Assembly: GCA_016795065.1 (NCBI GenBank)
Contig: JAEUIU010000053.1
Span: 29,934-93,933, forward strand
Length of the DNA: 64,000 nt
Reading direction: 5' to 3'
Origin: Phycisphaerae bacterium
Lineage (GTDB): Bacteria; Planctomycetota; Phycisphaerae; Phycisphaerales; SM1A02
Position numbers and translations under genes: made by a program. Shown in pieces: positions 44,340 to 53,300 of this stretch (position 1 is its first letter; each line of letters starts with the position of its first letter). The notes beneath the pieces were generated by a model, which saw nothing but the letters and a program-made list of their open reading frames with translations, was not told the DNA's origin and searched no databases.

Positions 44340-45824
44340 ATGCGAAGTCCCCGAACCAGCGACGTGGACCATGCCCCAAGCGCCATGGATTCGTATGGCG
44401 ATTGCGATGGCGACCGACGCAGGCGTAGCAAGCGCAACAGACGCGAATGGCTGAGAGACCTTTCCGGTCCTCGAGCGACCCTCATGGCCGGATGCCTCAT
44501 GGGGAGCTGTTGCCTGACAGGGTGCTCCGCCCTGTGGGAGGATCGTCCGGACGCGCGAGCGGTCTCACTTGCGGAATTCTCGCAGCCCATTCCAGCGGGG
44601 ACTATTGTTGGCGCCTCACCGCACCTTCAGCAAGGCGCACAAGCCAGCGAGCAGGAAGCAACGACCGACCACGAGGGAACTGCGACGCCACCGACGACCC
44701 CGGGTGCGGGAGATGTCGTCGCAGGTTCATCTTCGACGTCCGGAAGCGCTCCTTCGGGCGCCACGACGCAGCAGAAGCCGGCGGTCGCGAAACCCTCAAC
44801 GAGCACCCCATCCAACACCCTTACGCCCGAAAGCACTCGCGGTGGGGACGTATGGATCGTCGATGCGCTGGTTGGCCAGATCAACGGTCGGCCGGTCTTC
44901 GCCCAGGAATTCCTTGAACCGATCGAGGCGAAACTCATCGAGCTCGCTCAGGCGAGCGATCGCTTGAGCGGCTGGCGACAGGCTCAGATGATCCTCGAGG
45001 CTCGCTTCGAGGACTTCGTCAACAGCGAACTCATCATCAGCGAGGCCGAGAGCCAACTGACGCCCGAGCAGCAGCAGGGTTTCTTCGGCTGGGTGAAGTC
45101 GCTTCAGGAAGGCACCATCGCCGAGTACTCCGGCAGCCGTGAGGAGGCCCGCGAACGGATGCGCGACGAGTTGGGCATGGACATCGAGGAGTTCGTTCAA
45201 CAGCGGCGAGATGCCTCGCTGGTGCAATACCTCCTCGACCGCAAGGTGAAGCCTCGGACGATCGTCGCCTGGCGTGACATCGAGCGTGAGTATCTGGCGA
45301 GAGAGGGAGAGTTCAACCCGCCGCAGATGGTGGTCGTTGGAATTCTGACCCTGAATGCGAACGTCGACGCCGACAAGGTAGCGAAGGTCCAGGCGTGGAT
45401 CGCCGAGGGCAAGAGGTTCCCGGAGATTGCCCAGTCGCTTCAGTTGGAAAAGGGCGGCGTGCTCATCGAGATTCCGGTCAAGCCAGGTGAGGATGTCGCA
45501 GCGGCGATTGATGGAAGCGCCGACCTCACGCCAACCACCAAGACAAACCTCCGCGGACTCACGCCTGGGCAACTGAGCCCGGCCATCGAGCGCGGGGATT
45601 CAAGGACATGGCTCGCCATTGCGGAGGTAAAGCAGGATCCACCCCGCTCGCTCTATGACCCCAAGGTACAGATCCAGCTTCGGCGTGAGTTGGACGCGAT
45701 CCGCGGCGGATACGAACGAGGTCGATACATCGAGCGGTTGCGCAGCCGTTGGGTGTCTGACGATATCGAACGCATCCTGAGCCGGTTGAAGGAAATCGCC
45801 CTTGAGCGGTATTGGCGGCAGTAG
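44340..45824 (+). CDS. SurA-like peptidylprolyl isomerase/chaperone lipoprotein
   Basis: About 494 residues from the ATG at 44340 (an in-frame ATG at 44385 is an alternative). An Arg-rich start (RRRRSKRNRREW) leads into a lipoprotein signal ending in the lipobox LTGC (Cys62). A Pro/Thr/Ser linker spans about residues 95-160. Then comes a SurA-type N-terminal domain (WIVDALVGQINGRPVFAQEF, helices with FEDFVNSELIISEAE), and a parvulin-like segment (VVVGILTLNANVDADKVA and EGKRFPEIAQSL) that looks degenerate. Such proteins fold or escort outer-membrane and periplasmic proteins. Isomerase activity is uncertain. The gene is single, divergent from the DUF1844 gene. Confidence 0.75.
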   Translation: MRSPRTSDVDHAPSAMDSYGDCDGDRRRRSKRNRREWLRDLSGPRATLMAGCLMGSCCLTGCSALWEDRPDARAVSLAEFSQPIPAGTIVGASPHLQQGAQASEQEATTDHEGTATPPTTPGAGDVVAGSSSTSGSAPSGATTQQKPAVAKPSTSTPSNTLTPESTRGGDVWIVDALVGQINGRPVFAQEFLEPIEAKLIELAQASDRLSGWRQAQMILEARFEDFVNSELIISEAESQLTPEQQQGFFGWVKSLQEGTIAEYSGSREEARERMRDELGMDIEEFVQQRRDASLVQYLLDRKVKPRTIVAWRDIEREYLAREGEFNPPQMVVVGILTLNANVDADKVAKVQAWIAEGKRFPEIAQSLQLEKGGVLIEIPVKPGEDVAAAIDGSADLTPTTKTNLRGLTPGQLSPAIERGDSRTWLAIAEVKQDPPRSLYDPKVQIQLRRELDAIRGGYERGRYIERLRSRWVSDDIERILSRLKEIALERYWRQ

Positions 45825-45926
45825 CTCGCGGAGCGGCCTTCGTTGTTCGGCGGGTCTGCAGTAGAGGGCGAGAGCGAGAGAACGCTGGTGGGTTGTCGCG
45901 TTCGACGCGGGCTCCCGTGCCCCGGC

Positions 45927-46436
45927 CTACGGTCGCAGGACTCCGCGACCTCGCGGGCGACGGCCTTCCTCGATCGCCTGGCGATAGTGGTGGAGCACCT
46001 CGTCGGCGGACGGGCCGTCGGCAGAAAGCCGAACGGTCATCACATCGATGCGGGGCACATGTCCTGGCCAGCGGGGGTCTTGTGACAGGGCCAACGAAAG
46101 TCGGCGCAGGCACGCGGCCTTCGCGGCATCGACGTGGTAGACCGGGTCGATCGGGCCGCCGCGGGAGGACTTTACCTCGACGAGGATCGGGGCATTCGAT
46201 TCGTCAAGAAAGAGCAGGTCGCCCTCATCGTGGCCAATGCGGAGGTTCGCGTCGATGAGCTCCCATCCGAGCGACTTCCCGTAGCGGGCGGCCGCCCTCT
46301 CACCTCGGTCTTGCGGCCCGATGCGACGCCATTGAATGGTCGCCCCTATCGCCTTCGCAAGCCGCAGCGTTTCGATGAAGGCCGCGCGGACGCGGCCCTG
46401 ATATCGACGCCCCGTCGTGAACCGCAAGTGAAACAT
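45927..46436 (-). CDS. YraN/UPF0102 family protein
   Basis: About 169 residues from the ATG at 46436; the remaining frame upstream (to 46493) is not conserved. The UPF0102 core shows GERAAARYGKSLGWELIDAN, GHDEGDLLFLD and VEVKSSRGG, the last being the ExK nuclease-like motif of the PD-(D/E)xK fold that this family shares. The extra 50 N-terminal residues (FHLRFTTGRRYQGRVRAAFI) are not typical. Function is not established; a role in DNA processing is suggested by fold. It lies 102 bases downstream of sppA on the same strand. Confidence 0.82.
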   Translation of the reverse strand: MFHLRFTTGRRYQGRVRAAFIETLRLAKAIGATIQWRRIGPQDRGERAAARYGKSLGWELIDANLRIGHDEGDLLFLDESNAPILVEVKSSRGGPIDPVYHVDAAKAACLRRLSLALSQDPRWPGHVPRIDVMTVRLSADGPSADEVLHHYRQAIEEGRRPRGRGVLRP

Positions 46437-46538
46437 GATGATCGTCCCCACCCATGCGATACAAGCGCGCGACTCCGGCATGGCGGCGCGCATAGGACTC
46501 GCGCAACGGTCCGGCCCGGGGTCGTCCGCAATCCGAGA

Positions 46539-47738
46539 TCAGTAGTGCAACCGATACTCGATGCGTGGACTCGCCAACTCCGTCATCAGTGATCGAATGC
46601 GATCCAGGTCAAGCTCCTTCGAGGCGCTGCCGGGCGAAGCGACTCCGGCTTGTGGCGAGCCGACGAAACCCGCCAGCACGTCGAGTGGGCCGCCATCGCC
46701 AGCGGCCCCCGCGGCGCCGTTCGCCCGCACCCCTAGAAGGCCGTTGCCGAAGAATGGAGCGGGCTCAAAAAGGCGCACAACCACGGCGCTGGCTGCGGTG
46801 AGTCCGGCCTGTCTTTCTGCCTCAGCAATGGCGTCATCGAGGTAGCCGATAGAGTCTATGAGCCCGATGCTCTTTGCCTCCTCGGCGCCGAACACGCGGC
46901 CGTCGAGAGAAGCCCGAAGTTCGTCTGGATCAGCCGCCTTCCCTGTGCGACCGGTCATGACCCGGTCCACGAAGATGTTGTACGAGCGGTCAAGCATGCC
47001 TTGCACCACGGCCCGGTCGCTTGAGTCCCAAGTCCGGTAGAGATCGTTGGCGTCGTCCTTCTTCGGCGAGCCACTGGCGACGATGGTCACAGGCTGGACC
47101 CCGACCTTTTCCATGAGCCCCTCAAACGTCAGCACGGATGCGATCACGCCCACGGACCCGGTCATGCCCGTCGGTTCGCAGACGATGTGATCGGCGCTGC
47201 AACTGATGTAGACACCACCCGAGGCCGCAACACCGCCGTAGCTCGCGACCACGGGCAATCCAGCCGTTCGCAGCCGCTCGATGTCGCGCCAGATTCGATC
47301 GCTCGGGCTCACCGCTCCACCGGGGCTGTCCACCCTCAGGACGACGCTCTTGAACCGGTTGTCGGCCAGGACATGGGACACAGCGCGGGTGACCTCATCG
47401 CTGGCCTGGCCGTCGATGGCACCTTCCACGGCAATGACGGCGATGCGATCGTCGCCGCTTCCCTCACGGACCACCGACTCGAGCGGAAGACCCGTCCCTT
47501 GTTGCGGAGCGAGTGCGGCAACGGCACCGAAGACGAGTCCCACGACGAACGCGCTGATGATGAGCCCCAACGTGAGCACCAGTATCACAGCCTGGCCCAT
47601 TCCGCCTCGCCGTGCGACGACCTCTACGACCGTTCGGTGGGGTGACGGGTCAGCGGATCGGATGGACGAGCCAGCTGCGTACGCGGGATTGTGGCCACCG
47701 GAACCAAACGACGGTGGCGGGGGTGGGGCGCTACTCAT
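46539..47738 (-). CDS. sppA: Signal peptide peptidase SppA (protease IV), membrane-bound
   Basis: About 399 residues from the ATG at 47738. A Pro-rich cytoplasmic head (SSAPPPPPSFGSGG) precedes one membrane helix at about residues 49-76. The protease domain of family S49 follows with VLRVDSPGGAVS, the nucleophile Ser173 in GGVAASGGVYIS, TGSVGVIA and the general-base lysine in VASGSPKKDDAN (Lys226 or Lys227), giving the Ser/Lys dyad of short SppA. Such enzymes degrade cleaved signal peptides in the membrane. It is the fourth gene of a minus-strand cluster after pilT, the PilB-like gene and the CvpA-like gene, but a terminator at 47798 lies in front of it. Confidence 0.93.
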   Translation of the reverse strand: MSSAPPPPPSFGSGGHNPAYAAGSSIRSADPSPHRTVVEVVARRGGMGQAVILVLTLGLIISAFVVGLVFGAVAALAPQQGTGLPLESVVREGSGDDRIAVIAVEGAIDGQASDEVTRAVSHVLADNRFKSVVLRVDSPGGAVSPSDRIWRDIERLRTAGLPVVASYGGVAASGGVYISCSADHIVCEPTGMTGSVGVIASVLTFEGLMEKVGVQPVTIVASGSPKKDDANDLYRTWDSSDRAVVQGMLDRSYNIFVDRVMTGRTGKAADPDELRASLDGRVFGAEEAKSIGLIDSIGYLDDAIAEAERQAGLTAASAVVVRLFEPAPFFGNGLLGVRANGAAGAAGDGGPLDVLAGFVGSPQAGVASPGSASKELDLDRIRSLMTELASPRIEYRLHY

Positions 47739-47797
47739 GCAGCCGATGGTACAGAGCGCCGAGAGGCGTTCTCCCGTTTTGGGGGAAATCGGCAATG

Positions 47798-47826
47798 AAA
47801 AAAAACCGCGAGCCGAAGCTCGCGGT
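47798..47826 (-). terminator. Rho-independent terminator
   Basis: On the minus strand ACCGCGAGC and GCTCGCGGT pair perfectly (9 bp) around a 4-base TTCG loop and are followed by eight T residues. It ends the pilT/PilB-like/CvpA-like unit after 47856. Confidence 0.92.
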
Positions 47827-47855
47827 CGTGTGGATATCTCAGCCCGACGTCGAAC

Positions 47856-49532
47856 TCAGCGCTTGGACTGGGTGGTCACTTCGAACTCGGCGTTGGCGAG
47901 GACGATGTTTCCCAAACGCACACTGACGATCTTGCGTCCCACGGTCACGCGGTAGATGGCATAGAGCTCATTGCCACCCGACGAAGATTGAGGCGGGAAG
48001 TCACCGATCGTCGCGAGCCCGGCCTTTTCGAGCCTGACCTCGACGCTGTCGTTGTTGACCCACAGGTAACCGGTCGGGAGGTAGGTGGCGCCTTCCGAGT
48101 CGACCAGCATCAGGGCCGCCTGTTCGCCGGCTTCCTTCCGGTAGTCAGAGCGGGAGTTCCAAACGTCAATGCTGCTGTCGCCGCGGGAGATGTTCAGCCG
48201 AAGGACAGCCGTGCCCTCGGGGGCGTAGATGCCCTTGACGCGGTTTGCCTTCGAAGCCGGCTTGCCGCCCTTCTGGAAGTTTTCCTTGCCGAAGGTCAGG
48301 TAGTTGTCGACATGCTCGATGTTTCCGAGTTCGCCGACCGCGCCGTTCGCTGGAGTGATGGTGAGATCGGAGGTGAGATCCTTCGGCCGGATCATCTTCT
48401 GGTCCGGGTTCGTCAGGACCGGGTTTCCGGCCACCGATGCATCGACGCCCCGCATGATGAGTGCGAGGTCACGGCCGTCGTACTCGGTATTGCCCTCAGG
48501 CTGGGGCAATCGGACGCGGAGGCCCTTGATCTGGAGGAACTCGGGCGGGTCTGACATGTTCCCGAGATTCGTCGCGGGAAAGGCAAAGAAGAGCCGCGTC
48601 AGTTGCTGGCCGGGCACGTTGGAGGCATAGGCCGTGACGTCATCGAACAGGGCGAGCGTCATGCCGGTGCCAACGTCGCTTGGTTGACTGAATGCGAAGG
48701 GATGGGCGGTGCGCGGCGCGCGATCCTGACCCGTGGGCACGTTTTCGATCAATCGAATCTGAGCCGCCGAGACCGACAGGACTCCTCCAGAGTCTGTTGC
48801 CTCCATCCCGATTTCCATTTCGACGACCCACGATGCCATGGCCGGTCCGTCGACCTCGAGATTCCCCGAATAGAACAGACGCTTCATCGTGATCGCCTTT
48901 GGCGTGATCGATGTGCGGGCCTTTCCGTCGCGGTAGGAATCGCGGTAGAGACCGAAGGCAACGTCCGCAAGTCCGGGGTAGGCATCCCGCAGAGGCGTTC
49001 CCACTTCGGGAGCAAGAGCGCCCGCCGAAAGCCAGGCATAGAAGCCTTCAGTGATCGAGTGCATCGGCACCCAGAGGCGCTGGTTATCGAAGTTCGGAGC
49101 TCCCCGAGACTCAACGGTGCGAACCGCACCTGCAAACCCCATGACATCCCGCGACGACTGAATGAAGCCGCCGCCGATGAGACACATGCCCATGGTCAGG
49201 ACGCCACTGGCAACGCCAAACACGGCGCCAAAGCTGAAGTTCACCCATTGCGGGAAGTTCAAATTGTCCGGGACGAGCTTGTCGCTGGCCAATCGTGTTA
49301 GGAAGAGGGCAACGCAGAAGGGCCCGAGGAGACCGATGCCCCATGCGTAGTTGGTGAGGATGTCCCTCTTGAGCATCATCATCGCCACCGGTTCCCACAC
49401 CGCGAAGGCGATGGCGCCGGCGACGACGACGCATGCGAAGTGCAGGACAGCGCTGAAGAAGCCCTGATTCATCCACCAATAGGCGATCAGGAGGACCAGC
49501 GCGATCAGGATGGCATTGAAGGCGATGAACAT
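47856..49532 (-). CDS. CvpA-like membrane protein with large C-terminal domain
   Basis: A 558-residue protein. The N-terminal 125 residues have four predicted membrane helices (about 3-20, 26-46, 62-80, 98-121) in the arrangement of CvpA proteins, with VLTMGMCLIGGGF at the end of the last helix. CvpA proteins are linked to colicin V production and envelope integrity. The remaining 430 residues are predicted extracytoplasmic and mainly beta, with no domain I recognise; a repeated hydrophobic segment near the end reads YAIYRVTVGRKIVSVRLGNI. It is 90 bases downstream of the PilB-like gene and upstream of a strong terminator. Confidence 0.75.
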   Translation of the reverse strand: MFIAFNAILIALVLLIAYWWMNQGFFSAVLHFACVVVAGAIAFAVWEPVAMMMLKRDILTNYAWGIGLLGPFCVALFLTRLASDKLVPDNLNFPQWVNFSFGAVFGVASGVLTMGMCLIGGGFIQSSRDVMGFAGAVRTVESRGAPNFDNQRLWVPMHSITEGFYAWLSAGALAPEVGTPLRDAYPGLADVAFGLYRDSYRDGKARTSITPKAITMKRLFYSGNLEVDGPAMASWVVEMEIGMEATDSGGVLSVSAAQIRLIENVPTGQDRAPRTAHPFAFSQPSDVGTGMTLALFDDVTAYASNVPGQQLTRLFFAFPATNLGNMSDPPEFLQIKGLRVRLPQPEGNTEYDGRDLALIMRGVDASVAGNPVLTNPDQKMIRPKDLTSDLTITPANGAVGELGNIEHVDNYLTFGKENFQKGGKPASKANRVKGIYAPEGTAVLRLNISRGDSSIDVWNSRSDYRKEAGEQAALMLVDSEGATYLPTGYLWVNNDSVEVRLEKAGLATIGDFPPQSSSGGNELYAIYRVTVGRKIVSVRLGNIVLANAEFEVTTQSKR

Positions 49533-49622
49533 GCGGTCGGTCCGAAGTGTGAAGCGGGCGGCGGTCGGCTGCCTGCAATCGTTCGTGCTGGGATCAGATC
49601 GGTTGAGTGAATGCGGTCGAGG

Positions 49623-51455
49623 TCAGCTCTTGACGGTTTGCTTTGGCGGCGGGAACACCCGCACCAACTCCTCGACGGTGGTGATGCCGTCGCGGACCTT
49701 GGCCATCGCGGCCTCCTGAAGTTGGATCAGTCGACCCTCACGGCGAGCGTGGGCGTAGGCGGCCTTGAAGTCGCCTTCAGCCAACATCTGTCGCATGGTC
49801 TCGTCGACGATCATCACCTCGAAGCAGGCGCTCATGCCGAAGAAGCCCGTACCTTGGCAGACCGGGCAATCCTCGACGCGGTTCTTCACCTGCACCTTGC
49901 CGTTGGCTCGGAAGAGGTTGACGCTCTTGCCCTGAGGCACGCCGATGCGCTTGAGGAGGTCAGGCGTCGGCTGCAACGGTTGACGGCACGCCTCGCAGAC
50001 CTTGCGAATCAGACGCTGATGGGTTACTCCCACGATGCCCTTGGCAGCGGCCTTGAGATCGCCCACGGCGCGGAACCACTCCGAGACTGCGGCACCGACG
50101 GACTCGGCGGGGATGCCGACGTAGATGAGCGGTCCGGCGATGCCCGGATTCGAAGCAATGCGGCCGGCGTTGGGGTCCGTGACTTCGGAGACGAAGACGA
50201 TGTCCGGGTCGCGACGCAAGATCGACTGAAGGTTCGTCGCGAAGTCGACCGTCGGGTTCGAGGGATTGAACTGGGCGTGGTCAACGCCTTCCAATTGCAA
50301 CTCGACGTTCTTCTCGAGCGTCTTGATATTGCAGGTATAGGCGTCGTGGCGACCAAGAAGGCTATAAGCGGTCGTGGTCAGGCCTTGCCCTGGCAGGGCT
50401 GAAATCAGCATGACGCCATGTCGGCGCCCCGTGTCCAGGAAGGCCTTGAGTGCCTCGGATTGCTGCGGAAGGAGACCGAGGGAGTCGAAGGAGACTTGCA
50501 GTGACTTGGCCCGATCGAAATCGACGCGAAGGGCCGGACCGGCACTGGAGCCCCAAACAGAGACCGTGGCGCTCACGTCGCGGGTGGGCCCGGACATCTT
50601 GATCTCTGCGGTTTGCTTTCGGCGGCGGTCGTCGAGGTTGAGTCCCGCGATCTTCTTCAGGTAGTCAATCGCCTCCACAGCAGCCTGCGGCGAAATCGCC
50701 TCGGCCTTGGCCCGAACGCCATCGATACTGTGGATCGGAACGAGCGGCTGCTGCGGGGCGGTCGCGACCAGGTCCAGTCGGGACACCCGTCGCGACAGGG
50801 CCGGTTCCAGGATGGCCTCGAGGGACATATGCACCGCGTGCTCCGGCGTCTCACGCTGGGGCACCGGGAAGGGCTTGCCCGAGGGGGTGAAGAACTTGAT
50901 CGTCGACTCGGCGATCGCCTTCTTGGCCTTCCGATCCTCCATCGACTTCCGAAGCCCCTCGGAAACGATCTGGAACTTCGCGTTGGCCGGCACCCGCTTG
51001 TCGCGGTACTGCCAATAGCCCCACATCGTGCCCGCCAAGATCATGATCATCACAGGCCAGCCGGCCCAAAAGATCGGGATCAGGAGGGCTGCCAAGAGTC
51101 CAACCACGGCGGCACCAACCAGGATGCCATTCCACATGGCAATCGGCAGCAGGTACTTACGGGTGTCAGCCTCGACCTTCGACGCGATCCAGCAGTAAGG
51201 AATCAGCGTCCCCAGGATCAGGGTGGGCTTGACGAAGGAGGTCAGGAAGAAGACCGAGGGCTCAACCTCGGCCAGCATGGCCATCAACGGCGCCGTCGTC
51301 GGGGCAAGTGCCGACGCGAACGCGGGAGCGACCGAAGTCGAAACATCCCGCGTCAGGCCACCGGCAAGGCCGACGACAGCCGACAGGTGGTCACCCGAAT
51401 GGGGATCACCAAGCATGGACCCAACGCTGGAGAGAAGGTGAGGAGCGAGCATCAT
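49623..51455 (-). CDS. PilB/GspE-like ATPase homologue lacking the Walker A lysine
   Basis: A 610-residue protein. Three hydrophobic segments at about residues 68-90, 102-125 and 127-147 precede a secretion-ATPase-like domain. The Walker A region reads LPGQGLTTTAYS, where the family has a GSGKTTT-type loop, so the invariant lysine is Leu359. The Asp box (LRRDPDIVFVSEV, Walker B-like with its Glu) and the tetracysteine zinc motif CEACRQ...CPVCQGTGFFG are kept. The membrane head and the missing lysine suggest a non-hydrolysing or structural relative of PilB/GspE. It is downstream of pilT on the same strand, 114 bases apart. Confidence 0.83.
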   Translation of the reverse strand: MMLAPHLLSSVGSMLGDPHSGDHLSAVVGLAGGLTRDVSTSVAPAFASALAPTTAPLMAMLAEVEPSVFFLTSFVKPTLILGTLIPYCWIASKVEADTRKYLLPIAMWNGILVGAAVVGLLAALLIPIFWAGWPVMIMILAGTMWGYWQYRDKRVPANAKFQIVSEGLRKSMEDRKAKKAIAESTIKFFTPSGKPFPVPQRETPEHAVHMSLEAILEPALSRRVSRLDLVATAPQQPLVPIHSIDGVRAKAEAISPQAAVEAIDYLKKIAGLNLDDRRRKQTAEIKMSGPTRDVSATVSVWGSSAGPALRVDFDRAKSLQVSFDSLGLLPQQSEALKAFLDTGRRHGVMLISALPGQGLTTTAYSLLGRHDAYTCNIKTLEKNVELQLEGVDHAQFNPSNPTVDFATNLQSILRRDPDIVFVSEVTDPNAGRIASNPGIAGPLIYVGIPAESVGAAVSEWFRAVGDLKAAAKGIVGVTHQRLIRKVCEACRQPLQPTPDLLKRIGVPQGKSVNLFRANGKVQVKNRVEDCPVCQGTGFFGMSACFEVMIVDETMRQMLAEGDFKAAYAHARREGRLIQLQEAAMAKVRDGITTVEELVRVFPPPKQTVKS

Positions 51456-51569
51456 TCGGTCGGGGCTCGAGCTGGCTGCGGGCAGGGGGAGGAGGTCGGT
51501 GTCGGAAGCGGACGCTCCCGAGGGCGGTGAATCCCCTCCGTCTGCAGCGGGGAGGGGGAGAACCGCAAG

Positions 51570-52685
51570 TTAGGAAATGCCCTTGAGGCGCATCTTGAGC
51601 TCTTCCGGCTTCGGTGTGGCTTCAAGCGCGATCTTGGCGTGAATGTATTCCTGTTCCACGAGGCGTACAAGACTGGTGGTGAAGTCAACCATGCCGTCCT
51701 CATGGCTCTGCTTGATGATCTCAAGCAATTCGCCTTCGCGTCCGTCCAGAATGTACTTCTGGACGGCGGGTGTGTTCCTGAGGATCTCCAGGGCCGGGAT
51801 GCGCGAGATGTTCTCGTGGAGAGTCGGCAGGAGCTTCTGATAGACGATCGCCCGAAGGTTGTACGCAAGAAGCTTGCGGATCTGGTCACGCTCGCCTTCG
51901 GGGAAGAGATCGTAGATACGGCCGAAAGTCTGCCAGGCGCTCGACGCGTGGATCGTTCCGAAGACCAAGTGGCCCGTTTCGGCCGCACGGATGGCCGCTT
52001 CGAACGTTTCGTAGTCGCGCATTTCGCCGACCAGGACGACGTCGGGGTTCTCACGCACCAGGGCTCGCAGGGCCTCGTTGAAGTTCACGCAATCGATACC
52101 GACTTCGCGCTGGTTGATCGTGGCCTTGTCGTCGTTGAAGATGTACTCGATCGGATCTTCGATGGTGACGATATGGACGCGCTTTCGCTCGTTCACATAT
52201 TGGAGCATTGCCGCGATCGAGGTCGACTTGCCCGAGCCCGTGACCCCGGAGAAGAGGATGAGCCCCTGGGCGCTCAGGGCGATCTCGCCAAGGATCGGCG
52301 GGAGGTAGAGGTCCTCGAATCGCTTGATGTTGCTGGTGATGAGTCGGGCGGCGATCGAGGGCTTGCCGCGGGCCATGAAGATGTTGACGCGGAAGCGGTT
52401 GCCTTCGTCGTAGTCGTAGGCAAAGTCCATCGACCCATGCTTCTGGAAGTAGCCGTACTGGCGGTCGTCCAAGATGTCCTTTGCGATCTGGAACATCAGG
52501 TCGGTGCTAGTCGGCGGGGTCTCGAGCTTCTTGAGCGAGCCGCGCAGCCGGACCTTCGGGGCCGTCTCGCTCTTGCAGATGAGATCGCTTCCGCCGAAGC
52601 GGATGATCGCGTCCAAGTAGCTTCGCCAAGCCTTCTCACCTTCACCTTCGGCAGTGCCGCGGTCGTGGTGGACGGGATTGGCCAT
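51570..52685 (-). CDS. pilT: PilT-like twitching motility / type IV pilus retraction ATPase
   Basis: About 371 residues from the ATG at 52685 (an in-frame GTG at 52703 would add six residues). It has an intact P-loop GVTGSGKST (Lys153), the Asp box VTIEDPIEYIF, Walker B ENPDVVLVGEMRD, and the His box GHLVFGTIHASSAWQT. The C-terminal AIVYQKLLP and QSHEDGMVDF regions are typical of PilT/PilU. PilT hexamers drive pilus retraction. The gene is followed on the same strand by a PilB-like gene without a Walker A lysine. No pilin, pilC or prepilin peptidase gene is present in the window. Confidence 0.93.
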   Translation of the reverse strand: MANPVHHDRGTAEGEGEKAWRSYLDAIIRFGGSDLICKSETAPKVRLRGSLKKLETPPTSTDLMFQIAKDILDDRQYGYFQKHGSMDFAYDYDEGNRFRVNIFMARGKPSIAARLITSNIKRFEDLYLPPILGEIALSAQGLILFSGVTGSGKSTSIAAMLQYVNERKRVHIVTIEDPIEYIFNDDKATINQREVGIDCVNFNEALRALVRENPDVVLVGEMRDYETFEAAIRAAETGHLVFGTIHASSAWQTFGRIYDLFPEGERDQIRKLLAYNLRAIVYQKLLPTLHENISRIPALEILRNTPAVQKYILDGREGELLEIIKQSHEDGMVDFTTSLVRLVEQEYIHAKIALEATPKPEELKMRLKGIS

Positions 52686-52910
52686 CAGCTCGGTTCGTTC
52701 CACAGGCAGTGCTCCGCGGGCTTCGGGGCCCGAAAATGGGTGTCGTCTGTGAGGCGGGGCGCGAGTCCAATGCGCTCTCGAAAACGGTGTTGGGCACCAC
52801 GTCGGGAGAGGAAGCTCGCCGTTCGGTGAAACCTCACACGGGCTGCTGCGTCTTCACTTCGACGAAGCTGCACCGAATGCGCCGATACGACTCGTGCCCG
52901 ACCCAACTTC

Positions 52911-52994
52911 CCGACCGACTGAGCGACCAACTTCGCGACCGAAGTCGCGACCAATGTCGCGACCAAAGTCGTGACCAAAGTCGTGACTGGCATC
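52911..52994. repeat. 12-base tandem repeat (minisatellite)
   Basis: Seven consecutive 12-base units, consensus GCGACCAAAGTC, with up to a few differences each: units at 52911 (degenerate), 52923, 52935, 52947, 52959, 52971 and 52983 (degenerate). A further degraded unit may precede 52911. Repeats are directly abutted, so this is not a CRISPR array. Confidence 0.85.
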
Positions 52995-53260
52995 GACGCT
53001 CGGGTTGTGGTCCGGTCGCCGTGACCTGCCGCGCCTCACACTCCGTTCCGACGACCGTGTCGCAAGCGACAACCGGCGCGCTGGGCAGAGTCGCAAGAGG
53101 GTATCAGATCCCCCGTTGATACGCCCCCTCGCGGGCTTCCGTTCCGCGTGTTGGTCGATTGAGAAGGTGATTTCGACCACCGCTGTGCGCGGCCACGACA
53201 TGAGGCGCGGGTCGCGATCTGCGGGGGGTGGGCATCTGCCGCAGGGAGCATTGGTCATCA

Positions 53261-53275
53261 GGCGTTGACAACGCC
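53261..53275. promoter_or_regulatory. Short perfect palindrome upstream of guaB
   Basis: GGCGTT and AACGCC are perfect inverted copies around a 3-base centre, 25 bases before the guaB ATG. TTGACA (a -35-like hexamer) lies inside it. It could be an operator, but this is the only copy seen. Confidence 0.35.
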
Positions 53276-53300
53276 GCGGGGGGAATGGGAAACTCACCTG

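Larger units (their letters stand above)
52686..53300. other. 615-base gap with a minisatellite between divergent pilT and guaB
   Basis: No gene is supported. The plus-strand frame 52709-53119 and the minus-strand frames over it translate the 12-base repeat (52911-52994) into short peptide repeats in every frame, and their flanking sequence has no protein-like character. The gap presumably carries the promoters of pilT and guaB. A palindrome at 53261-53275 lies just upstream of guaB. Confidence 0.55.

Noticed and set aside
49623..51455. Degenerate Walker A read as a frameshift or pseudogene
   Set aside because: The frame is uninterrupted for 610 codons and motifs after the P-loop are intact, so a changed functional gene is more likely than decay.
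52911..52994. Possible CRISPR array
   Set aside because: The 12-base units abut each other with no spacers and no cas gene is in the window.
52709..53119. 136-residue plus-strand open frame in the pilT-guaB gap
   Set aside because: Its middle is the translated 12-base repeat and its flanks are low in protein character. No ribosome-binding site is evident.
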